NCBI GenBank assembly: GCA_964036295.1
Contig: OZ038469.1
Location: forward strand, 17,975,591-18,039,590
Direction of reading: 5' to 3'
DNA from: Plumapathes pennacea
Taxonomy: Eukaryota; Cnidaria; Anthozoa; Antipatharia; Myriopathidae
DNA: 64,000 nucleotides
Below the pieces are notes generated by a model. The model searched no databases and had not been told where the DNA came from. It was given only the letters and a program-made list of their open reading frames with translations. The position numbers and the translations under genes are program-made. Below, piece after piece: positions 58,863 through 64,000 of this stretch (position 1 is its first letter; each line of letters opens with the position of its first letter).

Positions 58863-60626
58863 CTAATTTAAACGCGGGTCTTGTAACGCACTCTCTTCTA
58901 CAAAGATGGGCTTTAAGTATTTGTTATCAAATCTGGACCAGACCTGAACAAGCCACGCTTTCTCGTACTGTTTCTTTTCGATGCGTTCCTGTGCTGTGCT
59001 GGCAGACGGATCATTGATGTCCAGAAAACTCAACCGACGAGCTTTCTTCTCTTCTGCAATTTCATCGACGCCCGTTTTGATGTTCAACAAAGAGAGGAAA
59101 GGCATGGACAGCCCTCCCAGAATAATGACAGAGACTATGACGATGATGAGAGTTGCGGTAAGCATCATCTGTCGCGGAATGGAGACCGTATTCCTCACTG
59201 ACAGCGCGAACGCGATTGCACCGCGCAAACCAGAAAAAAACATCATGTGTTGGAAATTAAGGGAAATTTTACGAGTTCTGCCAAAGTTCATGATGAAAGT
59301 TAAAGGATAAATGTTGAGAATCCTGCCAACTTGAATCGACAAAAATGACCAAGCGATGAAGCCTGGATTCCATTGGTGACTTGTAAACGCGAACACGGAC
59401 AAGCCGATGTACGAGAAAATGAAGTTTTCGGCCAGGAAGTTGATTAGTTGGAAAGTCTGAAGTGTTCTGGTACGAGACTCTTCTGTTAGGTTTTTAAAGG
59501 TGTAGTGTTGTTGGGTTATACCGCAAAACAGCACAGCTACGATACCAGACCAGTTCGCTACTTCGGCGGCAAGAAACGTACAGTACGACATGAGAAAAAA
59601 TAGCGCGGTCTCCAGAATTGGAAAACTCCCGATCTTGGTGAGTTTTGTAACCAGAGCGTTTATGCACGACATCCCACAGCCAATGAGAAACGAACCACCA
59701 AATATAGCCAAGAAATCTCCGATGGCTTGTGCAAAAGAGAACAAATCGAACTGCCGTTCTTCACGGGGGTTGTACGCTAAATAACTCTCAATGGCGCGAT
59801 ATAGAACAATTGCTATGGCATCATTGAGAACACTTTCCCCAAACACTAGCGCGTACAAATCAACATCGACGTGCAAATCGTGAAAGATCGCTAGGATAGT
59901 GACGGGGTCCGTGGCAGAAATCAGAGCTCCGAACAGCAAGCACTCCGCGTAATCAAAATCTGGGGTCACTCCCGTCCACACGTTGAACCCAAAGATGAGC
60001 GAGCCTGTCGCTATACATGAGATCGTAGTTCCAAAGAACGCATAAGTAAGTATAGCCCCTAGATTTCTGAAAAAGTAGCGTTTTTGCATGCTGTAACCAG
60101 CGTAGAAAATTATTGGTGGTAGTAACACGTAAAAAAATATCTCTGGATTGAAAGACGACTTCGTTTCGATGTCGTTGCCTTCGTCCGTAAATGAACTTTG
60201 AGCAGGAAAGCGAATTCCGTCGAGTTTGTATGAATACTCCGTTCCGTTGATGTTCACAAACACATTATGAGGAGCCATGGTGAGGTTCTCGCAGTTTTTG
60301 ATTTTGACAGCCAGAGGCTTTTTTTTGTTGTGTATCTCAGAATATTTGATGATCGCACCAACTGCTACGCCAAAGATCATAGCTACACCAGTCTCGTGAA
60401 AGCACTGGAACCTACGGATCTTGAAGAGCCAGATCATCAGGATGTTGACTATTAGCAGGGTAATGAGGATCAGCATACTTAGGCTGTCAGTCTTGTGCGA
60501 ATGTTCCATTTCGTCTTCCTTTTTCCCTTCTAAACTCGTCGGCGTTTCAAACCCGCTACTTTTAACGACCAGGCAGGATGCGCCTAACATGAATGGGACA
60601 AAGGAATTGTGCTTGAAGGCCAACAT
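58863..60626 (-). CDS. SLC9A6/7/9-like: Endosomal-type Na+/H+ exchanger, intronless, 587 aa
   Basis: One uninterrupted frame from ATG (60626) to TAG (58863). The protein aligns along its transmembrane core with NHE6/NHE7/NHE9, which exchange luminal H+ for Na+ or K+ in recycling endosomes and Golgi. Key blocks: LLPPIIFYAGYS (residues 168-179, ion/inhibitor region), SATDPVTILAIF (237-248), GESVLNDA (263-270, with the acidic Asp269 needed for transport), VGRILNIYPL (433-442) and GLRGAIAFAL (466-475). Glycosylation sequons NLT and NGT lie at about 114 and 127. The cytosolic tail is only about 70 residues, shorter than in human NHE6/9 (total about 645-700). Vertebrate SLC9A6/7/9 genes are split into many exons, so the lack of introns suggests a retroposed copy. 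All key residues are intact, so it is probably functional. An acceptor-like ACTGCAG just upstream could mark a 5' UTR intron. Confidence 0.92.
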   Translation of the reverse strand: MLAFKHNSFVPFMLGASCLVVKSSGFETPTSLEGKKEDEMEHSHKTDSLSMLILITLLIVNILMIWLFKIRRFQCFHETGVAMIFGVAVGAIIKYSEIHNKKKPLAVKIKNCENLTMAPHNVFVNINGTEYSYKLDGIRFPAQSSFTDEGNDIETKSSFNPEIFFYVLLPPIIFYAGYSMQKRYFFRNLGAILTYAFFGTTISCIATGSLIFGFNVWTGVTPDFDYAECLLFGALISATDPVTILAIFHDLHVDVDLYALVFGESVLNDAIAIVLYRAIESYLAYNPREERQFDLFSFAQAIGDFLAIFGGSFLIGCGMSCINALVTKLTKIGSFPILETALFFLMSYCTFLAAEVANWSGIVAVLFCGITQQHYTFKNLTEESRTRTLQTFQLINFLAENFIFSYIGLSVFAFTSHQWNPGFIAWSFLSIQVGRILNIYPLTFIMNFGRTRKISLNFQHMMFFSGLRGAIAFALSVRNTVSIPRQMMLTATLIIVIVSVIILGGLSMPFLSLLNIKTGVDEIAEEKKARRLSFLDINDPSASTAQERIEKKQYEKAWLVQVWSRFDNKYLKPIFVEESALQDPRLN

Positions 60627-62440
60627 GTCAACAGCCTTGTAGTAGAATCCTTTAGTAAACTGCAGTAATATGTTCAGATTGAATTGAAATATTTCTTAAC
60701 CATTTATAAGTTGAATTCTCTGATGACATAATTGTAATCATTTCACGGGTATGAAGATGGAACGTTCGATTCATGCCACCTGCTTCTTGGTTACTGGTAC
60801 ATTGTCATCAGCAGGTACGGCCTAACAAAACAAAACAAATCATCTTTCCTCTCCCAAGCACAATCTATTTTCCTAAAGTGGCGAATAAGACATAAAGTGT
60901 ATATGTCTGGATGATAAAATACGGTGGTCAATCAAACAAGTCTGCTGTGGAACGCCCTCGCAACACGGCAGCCAGTGACACACAAAAAATCAAAGCACGT
61001 GTCAAAACAAGCCAATCAGCGTCATGTATTTCTCTACACCAGCACTATCCTGAATATGGCTTTCAAAAACCAAACCCACTGCAGGTATAACAACTTAAAA
61101 AGAAGCATTTGAAGTTGCACGCGAGAGCACGACGACCCCAAAATCAGATCAAATTCACATATTCATGTTCGCGTTTCATCGAAAATGGGCCAAAAATGGC
61201 AGTTATTTGAAAAATGGTAAGGCTAGAGTCCATGGTTTATTGCCAAAATCGACCAATATTAAACAAAATTTTAAACTCTTGAAATTTTTAGGAAACCTTC
61301 CTGGGACTGCAATGCATTTGACCTTGCATTTAACGGTTGACAACATACAGTAAGAAAACTACGCAAAACTTCGAGCTTATTTGTGGAATTTTCAAACATT
61401 ACGAGCACTATTAATCGTTAGTTGAATGAGCACACCAATGACCAATGATTACTAGTTAATAATATAGATGCAAAAATAGACAAGGTGAAGGAAGCCATTC
61501 CAAAGCAAAACCAACAATCAATGTCAAACGCGCGACTTTTTATTGGACGCTGAAAATTCACGCTGTGAAACTTTGCGTAACGCGAAACTCAAGTCAACGA
61601 GGATCACTGTCTTGAATAGCCTTCAATGAAAGACTGAATTTACCCTTAGCTTTGCTATGGAACTCGTTATGGATGAAAGCCACCGAACAGCAGAACCGCT
61701 GAAACGGCATAACTGGCTGCCGACAACATCCGAAAGAAAGAGAAACCTGAGTTTACGGCAAGTCTACATAGTTATATTTACTTAGTGAAGATTAAGAAAC
61801 CGTTGAAGCTGATGTTCAGTGAAAAAACTGCTATCGTATCGTGAAGACTTCAAGCTTCAATCATTCTGCAAAGCCCATCAACACACTCGCGAACATTGAT
61901 CGGCTAAACTTTCACAAACAAGCTTTTCAGCAGAAGAAACTGGATCGAAACTAGAGAAATCAACTTACGAAGTTTACTGATCACGACCTGTGGATGATCT
62001 CTTGAACTTTCAGACTATTCCCGCTGCGGATGGCTTGGCACTTTGCTGATCTCCGAACATATTAACTTGACTTCGGGCTTGTAGATTTGCACTTTCATTT
62101 GACGATAACTTTGCCAGCTCCTCCCGAATTTCTTACAGGCTTTTACATCCATGTTTTAGAGTCGATTTCGTGCTTTTGAATTTCCCAGTCTAAACTTTTA
62201 TGGCTGCTTTGTTTATGTTTTGGGAATCTCTCGCTCTTGGCCACCATTTTTTCTCGATGCAAAAGTTGAGCTTGCGTGATTGTCATGGCATCGAAGTGTG
62301 CAAAATCAATTAATCTGTGCAATTAACTCTGATTAACTACTTTTGCACACCTGATTAACTTTTTTTGCACACTTGCACACTGATTTAAATATAACAGCCT
62401 TGTTCTCAGCCAACCAGAATCGAGTATTTTTGCATCTATA
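60627..62440 (-). other. Upstream region of the exchanger gene, no other gene recognised
   Basis: Non-coding by eye on both strands. One copy of the dispersed GGTAAGGCTA...CATGGTTTATTGCCAAAAT repeat lies at about 61184-61350. Short repeats of TTTGCACAC / GATTAACT occur at about 62310-62385. A TATA-like element cannot be assigned. Confidence 0.4.
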
Positions 62441-62451
62441 TTATTAAGCCA

Positions 62452-62565
62452 GAAATGGCCGATTTTTGAAAAAATGGTAAGGCTAAAACCCATGGTTTAT
62501 TGCCAAAATTGGTCAATTTTGAACAAAATTTTAAACTCCTGAAACTTTCAGGAACCTTTAATCGG
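62452..62565 (+). repeat. Copy of dispersed repeat also seen at 61184 and 63212-64000
   Basis: It shares ATGGTAAGGCTA, CATGGTTTATTGCCAAAAT and TTTTAAACTC(T/C)TGAAA with 61184-61350. It also shares the GAAAC-TTT-AGGAA blocks with the tandem units after 63256. Confidence 0.7.
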
Positions 62566-62575
62566 GATAGGTTTT

Positions 62576-62808
62576 TATCGGGAGTGGTAAGTGTGCGTGA
62601 TAATTGGAAGTGGTACCCGGGAGTGGCAATCGGGAGTGGTAAGCGGGAGTGGTAATCCGGAGTGGCATTCAAGAGTGGTAATCGGGAGTGGTACCCGAGA
62701 GTGGTAATCGGAAGTGGTACCCGGGAGTGGTAACCGGAAGTTGTACCCGGGAGTGATAACCGGGAGTGGTAAATGTGAGTGATAATCATGAGTGGTAGTC
62801 AGGAGTGT
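62576..62808 (+). repeat. 12-bp minisatellite (CGGGAGTGGTAA-type), about 19 units
   Basis: Degenerate units of CGGGAGTGGTA(A/C)(T/C). On the minus strand this gives long open frames with a four-residue periodicity (Y-H-S-R, L-P-L-P), which are artefacts of the repeat. Confidence 0.9.
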
Positions 62809-62937
62809 CAATTACCACTCCCAATTACAACTGAGATTAGTACTGCATGATTTCGAATGCAATATGGAATAAATGAGCACAAGTAAATTTTCAAAGACCA
62901 CAAAATTGCACGAGCGCCGCGCGACAAAAATAGTAAT

Positions 62938-63199
62938 GGCCTGGCAAAACGAGGACACATTGTGGCAGCAACATTGCCTCCTTCGATGTTTCCAGGGTGG
63001 CAAAACGTGCGGCAACATTGTTGCGTTCCGCGTAGACACAACAAATGTTTCTGAAGTTTTTCAGAAACATTTTTTGTGTCCAGGACACAAATTTGTGTCC
63101 GCAACAAATGTTTCGCGCGTGGCAAAAAGGGGCAACACTTGGGAAACATGTGCGCGCTAGCAATGTTGCAGCCACAATGTATCCTTGTTTTGCCAGGCC
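62938..63199. mobile_element. MITE-like element with GGCCTGGCAAAAC ends
   Basis: Both ends read inward as GGCCTGGCAAAAC(G/A)AGGA(C/T)ACATTGTGGC(A/T)GCAACATTGC, giving about 40-nt terminal inverted repeats with three mismatches. The interior holds nested inverted GGACACAAA / TTTGTGTCC blocks. It is about 262 nt and non-coding. Confidence 0.8.
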
Positions 63200-63255
63200 T
63201 TAAAGATAACGCCCATAGTTTATTGGCACAATCGGCCATTTTTGACGAAATGACG

Positions 63256-64000
63256 ATTTTGACAAAATACTAAGGCTATAGCCCAGGGTTTTTTTGCCGA
63301 TTTTGGCCAAAAATTGAAAACTCTTGAAACTTTTAGGAAACCTTCCTGGGATTATAAGAGGACTTTCTGAAATACATTTGCCTTATGTATCTACATTCGT
63401 TAGCGAGATATAGCAGCAAAATCGCTTATAACTTTGAAATGTGTGATGTTTCAATTAGTCAAAGGTTTGCTCTAATTTCTCACGACGCGCGGGTTAAAGT
63501 TTACAAAAGCTACGCAGAAACCGTCCGCATAGTCCCAGGAACATTTCCTGAAAGTTTCATGCGATTCTGAGATGGTCGAAAAATCTTGGAATTTTGACAA
63601 AATACTAAGGCTATAGCACAGGGATTTTTGCCGATTTTGGCCAAAAATTGAAAACTCTTGAAACTTTCAGGAAACCTTCCTGGGACTATAAGGAGACTTT
63701 CTGCAATACATTTGCTTTATGTATCTTCATCCGTTGGCAAGATATAGCAGGAAATGCGCTTAAAACTTTGAAAGGTGTGATGTTTTAATTAATGCATGAT
63801 TTGCTCTAATTTGCTCTAATTTCTCACGACGCGCGGGCTTAAAGTTTACAAAAACTATGCAAAACGCGTCGGCATAGTCCCAGGAACATTTCCTGAAAGT
63901 TTCATGCGATTCTGAGATGGTCGAAAAATCTTGGAATTTTGACAAAATACTAAGGCTATAGCACAGGGTTTTTTGCCGATTTTGGCCAAAAATTGAAAAC
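63256..64000 (+). repeat. Tandem repeat of about 335-345 bp running off the window
   Basis: Units start ATTTTGACAAAATACTAAGG at 63256, 63591 and 63936. The first two are complete (335 and 345 nt, about 90% alike by eye) and the third is cut by the window end. No coding frame is conserved. Confidence 0.88.

Noticed and set aside
62436-62811. Minus-strand frames rich in Tyr-His-Ser-Arg-Leu-Pro
   Set aside because: Translation of a 12-bp minisatellite; the four-residue period is an artefact.
1-64000. tRNA or rRNA genes
   Set aside because: I looked for B-box-like GGTTCGAATCC and cloverleaf arrangements and for rRNA-like stretches and found none convincing. Small intronic RNAs cannot be excluded by eye.

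Overview
The window is nuclear DNA from an animal: genes are split into many short exons with GT-AG introns, microsatellites and small inverted-repeat (MITE-like) elements are common, and the protein families are metazoan. The gene set and the density of small palindromic elements fit an anthozoan cnidarian (a stony coral is my best guess). That is inference, because no taxonomic marker is present.

Layout. (1) 646-19712 (+): a 58-exon Girdin/Daple (CCDC88-family) gene. I could join every exon in frame into a 2553-residue protein with an N-terminal HOOK domain, a very long coiled coil, and a C-terminus ending in Gly-Cys-Val. Its central coiled coil comes from an array of 28 small exons that all share one phase. 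(2) 20880-24515 (+): a 5-exon mitochondrial D-glutamate cyclase (DGLUCY). (3) 25681-35036 (+) and 48237-57597 (+): two intact 27-exon tandem paralogues. Each encodes a signal peptide, a seven-motif FG-GAP/VCBS beta-propeller, an ASPIC/UnbV domain, a complete animal haem peroxidase and a C-terminal transmembrane segment, so each looks like a CRTAC1-like protein fused to a membrane-anchored ecto-peroxidase. (4) 58863-60626 (-): an intronless, intact endosomal-type Na+/H+ exchanger (SLC9A6/7/9 family).

The 13 kb between the peroxidase paralogues is repeat-rich. It holds about 1-kb inverted copies of one element (about 40057-41043 and 45564-46582), further partial copies, and other palindromic elements. 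Between the 1-kb arms lies a tandem array of about 152-bp units with a 609-bp higher-order period (about 42820-44476). Each unit carries a splice-acceptor-like tract and a short terminal-exon-like frame. The array abuts a possible kinase C-terminal exon. The last 3.4 kb of the window is dispersed and tandem repeat.

The most unusual biology is the propeller-ASPIC-peroxidase-TM fusion. The two paralogues differ at the residue that aligns with the Glu forming a haem ester bond in myeloperoxidase. Next is the phase-symmetric coiled-coil exon array of the Daple gene. I see no operon-like linkage; the genes appear to be independent transcription units.
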